A stretch of DNA of 41,870 nt from positions 1-41,870 of the forward strand of contig CASDWJ010000045.1 of assembly GCA_949284695.1 (NCBI GenBank), written 5' to 3'. The notes below the pieces were generated by a model. That model was not told where the DNA came from, ran no database searches, and was given only the letters and a program-made list of their open reading frames with translations. Origin of the DNA: an uncultured Christensenella sp. (GTDB taxonomy: Bacteria; Bacillota; Clostridia; Christensenellales; UBA3700). A program made the translations under genes and the position numbers. The first letter of the stretch is position 1; each line of letters starts with the position of its first letter. Shown here piece by piece: positions 1 to 8,458 of the stretch.

Positions 1-34
1 AGCGTTCTTCTATGGTAAGATGAGTATAGTTCAT
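1..34 (-). CDS. IS30-family transposase, N-terminal fragment cut by window edge
   Basis: The minus strand carries AAGGAGATCCAT followed by an ATG at 34 and the peptide MNYTHLTIEER, which then leaves the window. A start of the form YTHLT-x-EER is typical of the helix-turn-helix N-terminus of IS30-family transposases, which cut and join DNA with a DDE catalytic core; that core would lie outside the window. Only eleven codons are visible, so the family call rests on this short motif, the strong ribosome site and the insertion-sequence-like flank up to about 142. Whether the transposase is intact cannot be judged. Confidence 0.55.
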   Translation of the reverse strand, partial: MNYTHLTIEER

Positions 35-142
35 ATGGATCTCCTTGTTGTGTTTTTTTGTTGCAATTTTAATTATACAACAGATTCATATGAACTTCTT
101 TTTTTCTTATCTAAGTGTTGCACTTGAAAGTATAATTCACCG
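1..142 (-). mobile_element. Terminal part of an IS30-like insertion sequence
   Basis: Between the transposase start (34) and the secF terminator lies an AT-rich stretch containing, read on the minus strand, TGAATTATACTTTCAAG followed by TGCAACACTTAG. This resembles the inverted-repeat ends of IS30-type elements, which often carry an AAGTGCAACACTT-like core. The outer boundary is placed near 135-142 by inference, because the other end of the element is outside the window and no target duplication can be checked. The element abuts the secF terminator without touching a gene. Confidence 0.4.
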
Positions 143-145
143 GAA

Positions 146-174
146 ATAAAAACGACCGCGTCAAACGCGGTCGT
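146..174 (-). terminator. Rho-independent terminator of secDF
   Basis: A 9-bp perfect stem (ACGACCGCG at 152-160 with CGCGGTCGT at 166-174) is followed on the minus strand by a T-rich tract. It lies 11 bases past the secF stop codon. Confidence 0.8.
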
Positions 175-185
175 CTCTGACTTGT

Positions 186-1307
186 TCAGGCGTTTTTCTT
201 TTTCTTCTGTCCCGCAAACGCAGGCGTCGCCTTGCTCGCCCTCTTTCTCTTCCACGCGTCGAAAGCATTCTTCATCAGCGCGTACAGCGCAGGCGAAATG
301 AATACCGACGAATAGAAGCCCGCGATCAGACCGAATATTACGGGAAGCGCAAACTCTCTGACCGTCGAAGCGCCGAGTATCGCGAATATCACTATCGCGA
401 ACATCGTGGTAACGGTCGTGTTGATCGTTCTCGTCATCGACTGCTTGGTCGACTTGTCTGCGATATCGAAGTTGTCTATTATCGCGTTCTGATTGAGTTT
501 GTTCTCTATCTTGTGGTTCTCGCGGACGCGGTCGAATATGACTATCGTGTTGTTGATAGAATATGCGACTATCGTGATCATCGCCGCAATAAACGAGCTG
601 TTGACCTGAATGTGGAATATGATCGTCAGCGCGACCATGATCGCAACGTCGTGTATAAGCGCTATGACTGCCGCGAGACCGCTCCACAACTCGAAACGCA
701 CTATGACGTATACGAGGATTATCGCAAGCGAGATCGCAAGTGAGATGATCGCGGTGCGGATGAGCGATTCGCTCGCCGTCGCGCCGATGTTGCTGTATGT
801 GACGGAGACGTTGTTGTAGCCGTTGTCAGCGCTGTATATCTCTTTGAGTTTCGTCTCGATGAGCGTATTTCTCTCGTTGGTCAGCTCGTTGGTCGGGTCG
901 TAAGTCTTGGAGATGTTGTCGTATTTGACGACGAGAGCCATATTTGCGCCCGTGTCCGACTTCTGACTGTAGCTTACGGTAGCCTTGACCGCAGACGCGT
1001 CTATCGTGACGTTGTACTTTTCCTTGGCGATCTGAACGACCTGCTCTGCTATCGCGTCGTCCTGCAGGACGTCGGTAACGGTCTTGAGATGAGCGTCGTA
1101 CTTGGCGTTGTCCGAAAGCTCGCTTTCGCCGAGCACCACGTTGATGACCGAGCCGCCCGCGAAGTCGGTGCCGATATTCATGCCCTTGGACACGTCTTTG
1201 TAGGACACGGCGTATCCCGTGAACACAGCCGCCGCTATCAGAATGACTACGAACGGTATGACAAACCAGATCTTAAACATTCTGGGGATGTTTCTGTTGA
1301 TCTTCAT
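186..1307 (-). CDS. secF: Protein translocase subunit SecF
   Basis: SecF is an integral membrane partner of SecD; together they use the proton or sodium gradient to help complete protein export through SecYEG. The 373-residue protein begins with a membrane segment (about 13-33), then the conserved GTDFAGG motif (about 47-53), a periplasm-side-type domain, and a C-terminal block of membrane helices holding the SecF signature YSINNTIVIFDRVREN. The C-terminus is lysine-rich. The start ATG overlaps the secD stop (ATGA), with GGGAGG about seven bases upstream, so the two are translationally coupled. Length and motifs fit the family. Confidence 0.95.
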   Translation of the reverse strand: MKINRNIPRMFKIWFVIPFVVILIAAAVFTGYAVSYKDVSKGMNIGTDFAGGSVINVVLGESELSDNAKYDAHLKTVTDVLQDDAIAEQVVQIAKEKYNVTIDASAVKATVSYSQKSDTGANMALVVKYDNISKTYDPTNELTNERNTLIETKLKEIYSADNGYNNVSVTYSNIGATASESLIRTAIISLAISLAIILVYVIVRFELWSGLAAVIALIHDVAIMVALTIIFHIQVNSSFIAAMITIVAYSINNTIVIFDRVRENHKIENKLNQNAIIDNFDIADKSTKQSMTRTINTTVTTMFAIVIFAILGASTVREFALPVIFGLIAGFYSSVFISPALYALMKNAFDAWKRKRASKATPAFAGQKKKKNA

Positions 1308-2686
1308 ACAGTTGCACCTCCCTGAACTTCTTCTTCAGAAGCGTTTTCTTCCTGCACGTCGTCTTCCTCGGTCTTACGCTTGAGAGCGTACATCGCGGCG
1401 TGCTTTTCGCTGTGGAAAGCCATGATCGCCTTGAGCAGTATTCTCGTGATGAGAAGCGAAGTGAACAGCGACAAGACGATACCGATAAGGAGCGTGATGC
1501 CGAAGCCCTTGATCGTCGAAGCGCCGACGAGCATAAGAACTACCGCACCGATTATCGTAGTGATGTTGCCGTCGAGGATCGCGCCGAGCGAACGCTTGAA
1601 GCCCTCGCTGACCGCCATACGCATCGACTTGCCCTTGGCGTATTCTTCCTTTACTCTCTCGAATATGATGACGTTGGCGTCGACAGCCATACCCATACTG
1701 AGCAGGATACCCGCGATACCCGCAAGCGTGAGCTGTACCCACGGGAACACCGCGAGGAAGAACACGTAGGTCATCGTGTAGTACGCAAGCGCGATGCTTG
1801 CCGCAACGCCCATAAGTCTGTATATAGCGATAAGATAAACGACGATGAGGAGCAGACCTACGAGACCCGCGATGACGCCCGCTCTGATAGCCGAGTCGCC
1901 GAGTGTCGCGGTAAGAGTGCTGGACTCTCTCATGTTGAGCTGAAGCGGGAAGCTGCCTGCCTGTATCTGGACGGCAAGCGCATAAGCGTCGTCGTAGCTG
2001 TATTGACCGCTTATCGAAGCCTGTCCGCCCGTGATCGCCTCGGGGACCGAAGCGTGCATCACGTATTCGCCGTTGATATAAATGCCGAGATTTTTGCCGG
2101 TGAGATCGGAAGTAATCTCCGCAAACTTGTCGGTGCCCGAGCTCGTGAACCTGAGCGCTACTTCGTAATAACCCGTTTCGCTGTTGTAAGTGACGCCCGT
2201 TTCCGCAATCTCGTCGCCTGTCATAAGCGTATCGTTGACAGTTTCTGCGTCGGTATATTCTTTAAACTCAAGGCTGGAAGGACGACCTATAAGCTCGAAT
2301 ATTCTCTCCGGATCGTCAACGTCCGGAACTTCTACTCTTATCGTCCTGCCGTAGACGCTGACCTGCGCCTCCGTATAGCCTTTGTTGAACAAAAGCGATT
2401 CCAAACTCGCACGCGTGCCTTCGATAGCCATTTCTATCTCCTGCTCGTCGTTCTCGCCGTCAGTCATGCTCTCGGGAAGATTCTCCTCGTCCACTTCGTA
2501 GACCGCATATGCACCGCCGCTGAGGTCGAGACCCAGCTTGATGCAGGTGGGGTACGCGTTGTAGTTGTAGATGCCGAGCTGACCGTCGGTGAGGCTGACA
2601 AAGGCAAAGACCGTGCCTAAAATGATAAGTATGGAAAAAACAGCTAAAATCACAATCGGAAGTGCGATTGATTTGCTCTTTATCAC
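1304..2686 (-). CDS. secD: Protein translocase subunit SecD
   Basis: SecD is the larger half of the SecDF export motor. The 460-residue protein has an N-terminal membrane helix (about 9-31), the D1 motif GLDLSGG (about 52-58), a soluble exported region, and a C-terminal bundle of five hydrophobic segments with GMAVDANVIIFERVKEE. The most likely start is a GTG at 2686, placed eight bases after AGGAGG; no in-frame ATG precedes it. It is the first gene of a secD-secF operon with a strong promoter just upstream. Separate secD and secF genes, rather than a fused secDF, are usual in Clostridia. The C-terminal tail is acidic, rich in Glu and Asp. Confidence 0.95.
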   Translation of the reverse strand: MIKSKSIALPIVILAVFSILIILGTVFAFVSLTDGQLGIYNYNAYPTCIKLGLDLSGGAYAVYEVDEENLPESMTDGENDEQEIEMAIEGTRASLESLLFNKGYTEAQVSVYGRTIRVEVPDVDDPERIFELIGRPSSLEFKEYTDAETVNDTLMTGDEIAETGVTYNSETGYYEVALRFTSSGTDKFAEITSDLTGKNLGIYINGEYVMHASVPEAITGGQASISGQYSYDDAYALAVQIQAGSFPLQLNMRESSTLTATLGDSAIRAGVIAGLVGLLLIVVYLIAIYRLMGVAASIALAYYTMTYVFFLAVFPWVQLTLAGIAGILLSMGMAVDANVIIFERVKEEYAKGKSMRMAVSEGFKRSLGAILDGNITTIIGAVVLMLVGASTIKGFGITLLIGIVLSLFTSLLITRILLKAIMAFHSEKHAAMYALKRKTEEDDVQEENASEEEVQGGATV

Positions 2687-2720
2687 CTTACTTGCCTCCT
2701 GAAGTTAGTCCTACTCAAAT

Positions 2721-2749
2721 ATTATATATATATAATAAAAAGAAGTCAA
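2721..2749 (-). promoter_or_regulatory. Sigma-A promoter of secDF
   Basis: On the minus strand TTGACT (2744-2749) and TATAAT (2721-2726) are separated by exactly 17 bases. The expected start is near 2714, giving a leader of about 28 bases before the secD GTG. Confidence 0.8.
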
Positions 2750-2851
2750 TAAAAGTTTGATTGTTTTTTTGCGTTTAATTCAATTTGAGCGCACAAAACG
2801 GCAATATTTTTTCAAAACAGCCGCTTGAAACGCCCGTATTGGCGCAGACGA

Positions 2852-2880
2852 GAAAACAGCGGCTCCCTCAACGGAAGCCG
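2852..2880 (-). terminator. Terminator after the SCIFF maturase gene
   Basis: The minus strand reads CGGCTTCC, a five-base loop, GGGAGCCG and then CTGTTTTC. The stem is 8 bp with one mismatch and the T-tract is modest. It lies about 20 bases beyond the maturase stop. Confidence 0.6.
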
Positions 2881-2899
2881 CGCATGTCAAAACACCCGT

Positions 2900-4264
2900 T
2901 TATTCGCCCGCCGCCTCGATCGCCGCGATCGCGAGAGAGAGCTCGAAGCGCTTCTTCATCATCGCGCAACTTATATCGTAAGGCTTGTTCATATCGCCCG
3001 CGAAATTCAGGTTGTTGGCAACGCAACCGCCGCTGCAATAATATTTTGCGGGGCAGTCTGTGCAATCGGTTTTGTTGGTGACGATATTCTTGGCGAAGAT
3101 CTCGCTGACAGAAAGGTCGAAGCCCGTGCCTTCGAGCACGTTGCCCATTCTGTACGGCTTTCTTTCCGCAAACTGATGGCAGGGGTATATATCCCCTCTC
3201 GGCGTGACAGCGAGGTATTCGCAGCCGCTGCCGCAACCCGTCAGTCTCTTGACAACGCAGGGACCGCCCTCGAGATCGTACATGAAGTGGAAGAAGTTGA
3301 ACCACTTGTCTTTGGTCTTTCTCCTGTCGATATACTCTCTCGCCAGCCTCTCGTATTCTTCAAATATCCTCGGCAGATGCTCTTTGGTGATCTTAAGGTC
3401 GGGGATATCGGTCACGACGGGCTCCATGGAGATCTGATCGAAGCCGCAGTCGTTGAGATAGAGCACGTCGCTGCAGAAATCGGGATTTTTAGCGGTGAAC
3501 GTGCCGCGTACGTAGTACGACTTGTCGCCGCGTATCTTGCGGAACTCGAGCGCGTTGTTGAGTATAAGGTCAAATGCGTCGGCGCCGTTAGGAGTCTTTC
3601 TGACCGCGTTGTGCACCTCTCTCCTGCCGTCGATACTCAGTACGACGTTGTATATATTGTCGTTGAGCCACTTCCTGTTCTCCTCGTTTAGAAGCACGCA
3701 GTTGGTGGTCATTGTAAACGAGAATACCTTGCCCGTAGACGCTTCAAGCGAGCGCGCGTATTCGACAACGGCTTTCACCGTCTGCATATTCATAAGCGGC
3801 TCGCCGCCGAAAAAGTCTATTTCGAGGTTCTTTCTTTTGCCGCTGTTGGCGACGAGAAAGTCTACCGCGCGCAGTCCCACTTCTACGGGCATGTGCGCCT
3901 TGTCCGCGGTGCGGTAGGTGCCTTCGTCCGCGAAACAGTAACGGCAACGCAGATTGCAGTCGTGGCAGATATGCAGGCATAGCGCCTTGATCTCGCCCGT
4001 CCTCTTTCTGCTCTGCGTGACGGTGCACGGACTGTCGAGCACGCCGTCTGCGGCAAGCTGATCGAGTTCTGCGTTTATCTCGTCCTTTTCAGCCTGTCCG
4101 AGGGCGGCAAAGTCCTGCGCCTCGGCGCCTTCAAAAGGTATGCCGAGCCGTGATTTTATACATAAAAAAGTGACATAATCCACGTTATGCAGACTGCCAC
4201 TTTCGCTGTCGAAGGCAAAATAGTGCGTTTTGCCCCCGTAGGTAAAGCCGAACGGATGAGTCAT
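2900..4264 (-). CDS. Radical SAM SCIFF peptide maturase (SPASM domain)
   Basis: This enzyme family installs a thioether link between a cysteine and a threonine of the SCIFF peptide, using S-adenosylmethionine and iron-sulfur clusters. The 454-residue protein has an N-terminal region of about 90 residues that would bind the precursor, the radical SAM triad C103-x3-C107-x2-C110 in CNLRCRYCF, a TIM-barrel core with FFGGEPLMN, and a Cys-rich SPASM region from about residue 340 that includes CGSGCEY, CTDCPAKYYCSGGC and a final DISC. Its start lies nine bases after the SCIFF stop with GAGGATGAG between them, so both are one transcription unit. The identity follows from the motif set plus the adjacent SCIFF gene. 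Confidence 0.93.
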   Translation of the reverse strand: MTHPFGFTYGGKTHYFAFDSESGSLHNVDYVTFLCIKSRLGIPFEGAEAQDFAALGQAEKDEINAELDQLAADGVLDSPCTVTQSRKRTGEIKALCLHICHDCNLRCRYCFADEGTYRTADKAHMPVEVGLRAVDFLVANSGKRKNLEIDFFGGEPLMNMQTVKAVVEYARSLEASTGKVFSFTMTTNCVLLNEENRKWLNDNIYNVVLSIDGRREVHNAVRKTPNGADAFDLILNNALEFRKIRGDKSYYVRGTFTAKNPDFCSDVLYLNDCGFDQISMEPVVTDIPDLKITKEHLPRIFEEYERLAREYIDRRKTKDKWFNFFHFMYDLEGGPCVVKRLTGCGSGCEYLAVTPRGDIYPCHQFAERKPYRMGNVLEGTGFDLSVSEIFAKNIVTNKTDCTDCPAKYYCSGGCVANNLNFAGDMNKPYDISCAMMKKRFELSLAIAAIEAAGE

Positions 4265-4273
4265 CTCATCCTC

Positions 4274-4447
4274 TTACAGCAACGGCTTTTTGACGGTGTT
4301 GACTTTTTCGTCTCTGTTCTTGCAGCTCTGATTGCCTACCGTGCAGCTCGTCTTGCAAGCGCTCTGGCAACTGGACTGGCACTCGCCGCAACCGATGTTG
4401 CCGTTCTTCTTCATGCCGTTGATCGCGATACTGTTGATATGTTTCAT
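4274..4447 (-). CDS. SCIFF precursor peptide (six cysteines in forty-five)
   Basis: This 57-residue peptide is the substrate of the downstream maturase. It begins MKHINSIAI, and residues 19-43 carry the family hallmark: six cysteines at 20, 23, 27, 31, 35 and 42, with the core GECQSSCQSACKTSC and then TVGNQSC. Cys31 and Thr36 have the spacing of the Cys-Thr pair joined by a thioether in the studied clostridial SCIFF peptide. GGAGG lies six bases before the ATG. Family members usually end two or three residues after the last cysteine; here a charged tail of about 13 residues (RDEKVNTVKKPLL) follows CKN. The mature product's role is unknown in the family. Confidence 0.92.
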   Translation of the reverse strand: MKHINSIAINGMKKNGNIGCGECQSSCQSACKTSCTVGNQSCKNRDEKVNTVKKPLL

Positions 4448-4476
4448 AACAACCTCCGAAGTTTTATTGTAAATAT

Positions 4477-4505
4477 ATTTTAATATAATGCGTGCAATAA
4501 ATCAA
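4477..4505 (-). promoter_or_regulatory. Promoter of the SCIFF operon
   Basis: On the minus strand TTGATT (4500-4505) and TAAAAT (4477-4482) are 17 bases apart, ending about 30 bases before the SCIFF start codon. Confidence 0.6.
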
Positions 4506-4607
4506 GCGTTATCGGCAATTTCTATCAATTTTTGTAGCCGCCGCGCCCTGCCCGACGCAACATAAACGCGTACCGACGCTCATATCCTTTGCTTAGGAGG
4601 TAATTCT

Positions 4608-5000
4608 ATGGAAAATGTCAAATTTACAAAATACGACGCGCTGGACGTATTCAGAAGCGCGCTTATGGCGATCATTCTCTCTATTCTGCTCGTGATGCTC
4701 TTTGCGGTGATCGCCAAATTCACCGACGCGTCAGAAAACGTCATAGCTCCCGTCAACATAGCGATAAAGATACTCTCGGTCGCCGCCGCGTGTCTTATCG
4801 GCATACGTCACGACAGCAAGGGTCTCGTCAAGGGGCTTGTGATAGGTCTGATATATGCGGGGCTTACTTATCTGATATTTGCGGGGATATCGGGGGACTT
4901 CTCGGGCAGTTCGATGACCGTCTACGACGTGCTCGCATGCGTAGCCGCGGGGATCCTCAGCGGAATACTCGCGGTAAACGTAAAAAGAAAAAAGATATGA
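4608..5000 (+). CDS. TIGR04086-family small membrane protein
   Basis: This 130-residue protein has four hydrophobic stretches (about 20-40, 48-66, 74-93 and 104-123), short loops and a basic end (VKRKKI). It fits the TIGR04086 (YrzE-like) family, whose function is unknown and whose members are often found near SCIFF and yajC genes in Clostridia, so the neighbourhood supports the call. TAGGAGG lies seven bases before the ATG. The gene is divergent from SCIFF and convergent with yajC. No catalytic motif is visible. Confidence 0.75.
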   Translation: MENVKFTKYDALDVFRSALMAIILSILLVMLFAVIAKFTDASENVIAPVNIAIKILSVAAACLIGIRHDSKGLVKGLVIGLIYAGLTYLIFAGISGDFSGSSMTVYDVLACVAAGILSGILAVNVKRKKI

Positions 5001-5033
5001 ATGACGCGTCAACCGCGTTGAGCGCGCAGAAAA

Positions 5034-5066
5034 AAGAAAAACTCGGGAAAACTCCCGAGTTTTTTG
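5034..5066. terminator. Bidirectional terminator between TIGR04086 gene and yajC
   Basis: ACTCGGG (5041-5047) pairs with CCCGAGT (5054-5060). T-runs follow on both strands (TTTTTT on plus, TTTTCTTTTTT on minus), as expected between convergent genes. Confidence 0.85.
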
Positions 5067-5085
5067 ATTTATTGCCGTTTTTTTA

Positions 5086-5673
5086 TCAGAACTTGACGTC
5101 GGAATTGTCGCCGTCGATTCTGAGATCGTTGGTGCTCTCCTCGCTTGCGGGAGCTTCACTCGCGGTTGCTTCGCTTGCGGGAGCTTCTTCGGTCGCGGCT
5201 TCTGCCTTCGCCTTCTTTTTCTTGCTCTTTGCAGCTTTCTTTTCTGCCGCCTGAGCGTCCTCTACGATGTCGTCAGCCGCCGCGGGAGCCGCATTTGCCG
5301 CCGCAGGAGCCTGATCTGCAGTTGCCGCCGCTCCGTCAGCCGTCGCGTCTACGGGGTTGATCACGGTATAAACCGCGCCCTTGTCTATCGTGACGAGTAC
5401 GCTGCCGTCGCCGTTAGTGCTGATGTCGAGAACAAACGTGTTCTGCGCGTTGTCTATCATCTTGATGATACCGACAAAGCCGCCGATAGTCTTGATCTTG
5501 GTGCCCACCTTGATGCCCGCCATCATTTCCTGAGCTTTCTTCTGTCTCTTTTTCTGCGGAATGATGGACAAAAGCATTGTGCCTACGAGCATTACCGCGA
5601 GGACGACGAGGATTATCCACGAGCTGCCGTTGCTTCCGCTTTCGTCTGCCGCGAGTAAAAACAAATTGGTCAT
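5086..5673 (-). CDS. yajC: Preprotein translocase accessory subunit YajC
   Basis: YajC is a single-pass membrane protein that associates with SecDF and SecYEG. The 195-residue product has a short N-terminal segment, one membrane helix (about 18-40, SSWIILVVLAVMLVGTMLL), then the conserved cytoplasmic block PQKKRQKKAQEMMAGIKVG with TIGGFVGII. The ATG at 5673 is chosen over an upstream in-frame ATG because AAAGGAGA precedes it at correct spacing. Most YajC proteins are 85-110 residues; this one has an additional tail of about 100 residues rich in Ala, Glu and Lys, probably unstructured. It lies between tgt and the SCIFF/secDF genes, a split version of the common queA-tgt-yajC-secDF order. Confidence 0.93.
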   Translation of the reverse strand: MTNLFLLAADESGSNGSSWIILVVLAVMLVGTMLLSIIPQKKRQKKAQEMMAGIKVGTKIKTIGGFVGIIKMIDNAQNTFVLDISTNGDGSVLVTIDKGAVYTVINPVDATADGAAATADQAPAAANAAPAAADDIVEDAQAAEKKAAKSKKKKAKAEAATEEAPASEATASEAPASEESTNDLRIDGDNSDVKF

Positions 5674-5788
5674 ATTATTCTCCTTTACGATTTTGCGTAA
5701 CAAAATCTGTCTTTTCGTGTATATTTTATAATAAAGAAATTCTTGACAAATAGCAAGTCATTTTTGCGCCGTAATTGTAAATTTTTGA

Positions 5789-5825
5789 TTAAACCGCGGT
5801 CAATCGTGTCGAAAACGCGGTTTAA
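5789..5825 (-). terminator. Possible weak terminator overlapping the tgt stop codon
   Basis: TTAAACCGCG (5789-5798) pairs perfectly with CGCGGTTTAA (5816-5825), leaving a 17-base loop. The stem contains the tgt TAA. The downstream T-tract on the minus strand is poor, so partial read-through into yajC is likely. Confidence 0.4.
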
Positions 5826-6943
5826 ACCTTCTTATCCCACGCGTATTTCTCTTTGAAATCCTTGTAGAAATCCGCAAACTCGTCGTGCATTATCGCCTCG
5901 CGCATATCCTCTGTCAGTTTGACGAGAAAACGTATGTTGTGCATTGAGAGCAATTCTCCGCCCAGTATCTCGTCGCTGTTTATCAGGTGGCGCAGATACG
6001 CTCTCGAGAAGTTGCGGCAACAGTAACAGTCGCAGTTTTCCTCGACGGGCGAGAAATCCTCCTTGTATTTTGCGTTTCTCAGAGTCATGTTGCCGTTGCG
6101 GGTGAAAGCCATGCCGTTTCTCGCGATACGCGTAGGAAGCACGCAGTCGAACATATCGATACCGCGCATTACGCCCTCGACGAGACAGTCGGGACTGCCC
6201 ACACCCATGAGATAGCGAGGCTGATCCTCGGGATAATACGGTCTGAGCAGTTCGAGCATATCGTACATGACCTCTTTGGGTTCTCCGACAGAAAGCCCGC
6301 CTATCGCTATACCGCACTTTGCGTACTCCGCGGTCGCCTTTGCGCTCTCCTTTCTCAGATCTTCGTACATATTGCCTTGTATGATCGGGAAAAGCATCTG
6401 TCTGTCCCAGTCGGTGTGCGCCCTGACGCACCTGTCCAGCCAACGCAAAGTGCGCTCCACCGCCGTCTTTGACTTGCGGTAATCGGTGTTTGCGGCAGTA
6501 CATTCGTCGAAAGCCATAATGATATCCGCGCCGAGCGAGTTCTGCACGCGCACCGCGTCTTCGGGCGTAAGATGGTGACGACTGCCGTCGATGTACGACC
6601 CGAACGTCACGCCGTCATCGGTTATCTTGCGCAGCTTGGAAAGCGAAAAGACCTGAAACCCGCCGCTGTCTGTCAATATCGGCTTGTTCCAGTTCATAAA
6701 TCTGTGCAGACCTCCCGCCTTCTCGACCAGATCGTGACCCGGACGGAGATAGAGATGATAGGTGTTGGCAAGCACAATGCTCGCGCCTGTCCTGTCTACG
6801 GCTTCGGGAGTCAGGCTCTTGACCGTCGCGTTGGTGCCGACGGGCATGAATACGGGGGTCATCACCTCGCCGTGCGGCGTGACGAGCCTGCCCACTCTCG
6901 CGCCCGTGTGTTTGTCGACTTTTATTACTTCGTAAGAAAACAT
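5822..6943 (-). CDS. tgt: Queuine/preQ1 tRNA-guanine transglycosylase
   Basis: Tgt exchanges guanine-34 of GUN-anticodon tRNAs for preQ1 on the way to queuosine. The 373-residue protein shows the barrel motif [10 protein letters not shown], the substrate region [22 protein letters not shown] near the nucleophilic aspartate (in MFDCVLPTR), and the zinc site CDCYCC with a downstream histidine in AYLRHL. The ATG at 6943 (MFSYEVIK) is preferred to one four codons upstream because GAGGAG sits five bases before it. QueA, the next enzyme in the pathway, is encoded just upstream, separated by a repeat-bearing gap. Confidence 0.96.
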   Translation of the reverse strand: MFSYEVIKVDKHTGARVGRLVTPHGEVMTPVFMPVGTNATVKSLTPEAVDRTGASIVLANTYHLYLRPGHDLVEKAGGLHRFMNWNKPILTDSGGFQVFSLSKLRKITDDGVTFGSYIDGSRHHLTPEDAVRVQNSLGADIIMAFDECTAANTDYRKSKTAVERTLRWLDRCVRAHTDWDRQMLFPIIQGNMYEDLRKESAKATAEYAKCGIAIGGLSVGEPKEVMYDMLELLRPYYPEDQPRYLMGVGSPDCLVEGVMRGIDMFDCVLPTRIARNGMAFTRNGNMTLRNAKYKEDFSPVEENCDCYCCRNFSRAYLRHLINSDEILGGELLSMHNIRFLVKLTEDMREAIMHDEFADFYKDFKEKYAWDKKV

Positions 6944-7417
6944 ATATCTCCTCAATGGGGGTATTTATCTGATTTTTCCGCACCCGTGTGCGTTATCCAT
7001 TCTTATCACTCGCCGCTACACTGCCTCTCGATCACTTGTTGCCGACAAGTCAGGAGGAATAAACCTGCTTTGCTTGTCAATCGGTATATTCCGAACAAGC
7101 GACCTCTTTGCGCCTCTCCCGTAATGCGGATGCGAACGCGAAGAAACAAGCAGACCGCGAAGCGCGCATATCTTCTTGCACTTTTGAGGTCAAAGAACAA
7201 GCTGACCGTAGTGACCCAAGGAAAGCGGAGCTCGACACAGTATTGCGCAGTTTATTCACGTTAGCTAATTCAGGACTTTTATTCTCCCGAACGCGAAGAA
7301 ACAAGCAAACCGCGAAGCGCGCATATCCTCTTGTACTTTTGAGGTCAAAGAAGCAAGCAGACCGTAGTGACCCAAGGAAAGCGGAGCTCGACACAGTATT
7401 GCGCCGCTTATACACTT
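6944..7417. other. 474-base intergenic region between queA and tgt, largely repeat
   Basis: No convincing gene is present. Its main content is a two-copy direct repeat (7133-7248 and 7288-7404) plus about 120 bases of unrelated sequence next to tgt. Reading frames across it are open only because the repeat happens to lack stops in some frames, and they lack ribosome sites. No clear terminator follows queA and no clear promoter precedes tgt. Confidence 0.6.
7133..7404. repeat. Two direct copies of a ~116-bp intergenic repeat
   Basis: Copy 1 (7133-7248) and copy 2 (7288-7404) share CGAACGCGAAGAAACAAGCA at the left and end with CTCGACACAGTATTGCGC. They differ by only a few substitutions and one inserted base, and are 155 bases apart start to start. 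Conserved blocks include ACCGCGAAGCGCGCATATC and CCGTAGTGACCCAAGGAAAG. It has no inverted-repeat ends or transposase. It may be a dispersed lineage-specific repeat. Confidence 0.85.
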
Positions 7418-8458
7418 TCAGATAATGAAAGTGGAGTCACCGAACGAAAAAAACCTATACCCCTCTCCCACCGCCGTCTCATACATCCTCAACGCGTTTT
7501 CTCTGCCCATAAAGGCGCTGACGAGCATGAGCAGGGTCGACTGGGGCAGATGAAAATTGGTGATCAGCGCGTCGACGGCTTTGAACTTATAGCCGGGGTA
7601 GATGAAGATGTCGGTATCGCCGGAGCAAGCCGTGACGGTGCCGTCCTCTTTGGCGACGCTCTCGAGCACGCGCACGGAGGTGGTGCCGACGCATATCACT
7701 CGTCTGCCCTCTTTTTTCGCCTTGGTTATTATCGCGGCGTTTTCTTCGTCGACGCGGTAATATTCGCTGTGCATTTTATGGTCGAGGACGTTTTCCTCTT
7801 TTACGGGTCGGAAGGTGCCGAGACCGACGTGAAGAAGCACGGTGGCTATCTGTACGCCTTTGGCGCGTATTTTATCGAGCAGTTCGGTCGTAAAATGCAG
7901 ACCCGCCGTGGGAGCCGCCGCAGAGCCGTCCGTCTTGCAATACACGGTCTGATACCTGTTCTTATCCTTGAGTTTTTCTGTGATGTACGGCGGGAGGGGC
8001 ATATTGCCGATCTCGTCGAGAATATCCTCGAAAACGCCGTCGAACGTAAATTTTACATCTCTTATCCCCTCGTCCTTGTAACCGACGACCTCTGCAGAGA
8101 GTTTGTCCGAGAAAAAGAGTTTTGTGCCCACTCTGAGTTTTTTCGCGGGGCGGGTAATGCACTCCCACGTATTGTAGTCGAGGCGCTTGAGAAGAAGCAC
8201 TTCGCACTCCCCTTCGCCGAGCGAGCCGTCTGCGAGCACGCGTTTTGCGAAAATGCGCGCGGGGATGACTTTTGTATTGTTGACGACGAGCACGTCGCCC
8301 TCTTTGAGATAATCGACAATATCGCGGAATATCCTGTGTTGCATACTTCCGTCCGCTCTGTCGTAGACCAACAGACGTGAAGAATCGCGCGGTTCCGCGG
8401 GGGTCTGCGCGATCTGTTCTTTGGGAAGGTAGTAATCGAAATCGCTCGTTTTCATCAT
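7418..8458 (-). CDS. queA: S-adenosylmethionine:tRNA ribosyltransferase-isomerase QueA
   Basis: QueA transfers and isomerises the ribosyl group of S-adenosylmethionine onto preQ1-tRNA to make epoxyqueuosine. The 346-residue protein has the family start [15 protein letters not shown], the block [23 protein letters not shown], and a C-terminal [17 protein letters not shown] motif. Length is standard. Its first codons overlap the ruvB stop (ATGATGA), and GGAGA lies about a dozen bases upstream inside ruvB. It forms the end of a ruvA-ruvB-queA unit, a common arrangement. Confidence 0.96.
   Translation of the reverse strand: MMKTSDFDYYLPKEQIAQTPAEPRDSSRLLVYDRADGSMQHRIFRDIVDYLKEGDVLVVNNTKVIPARIFAKRVLADGSLGEGECEVLLLKRLDYNTWECITRPAKKLRVGTKLFFSDKLSAEVVGYKDEGIRDVKFTFDGVFEDILDEIGNMPLPPYITEKLKDKNRYQTVYCKTDGSAAAPTAGLHFTTELLDKIRAKGVQIATVLLHVGLGTFRPVKEENVLDHKMHSEYYRVDEENAAIITKAKKEGRRVICVGTTSVRVLESVAKEDGTVTACSGDTDIFIYPGYKFKAVDALITNFHLPQSTLLMLVSAFMGRENALRMYETAVGEGYRFFSFGDSTFII

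Noticed and set aside
7077-7425. Protein genes across the queA-tgt repeat
   Set aside because: The frames owe their length to the repeat, duplicate the same peptide, lack ribosome sites, and open on both strands equally.
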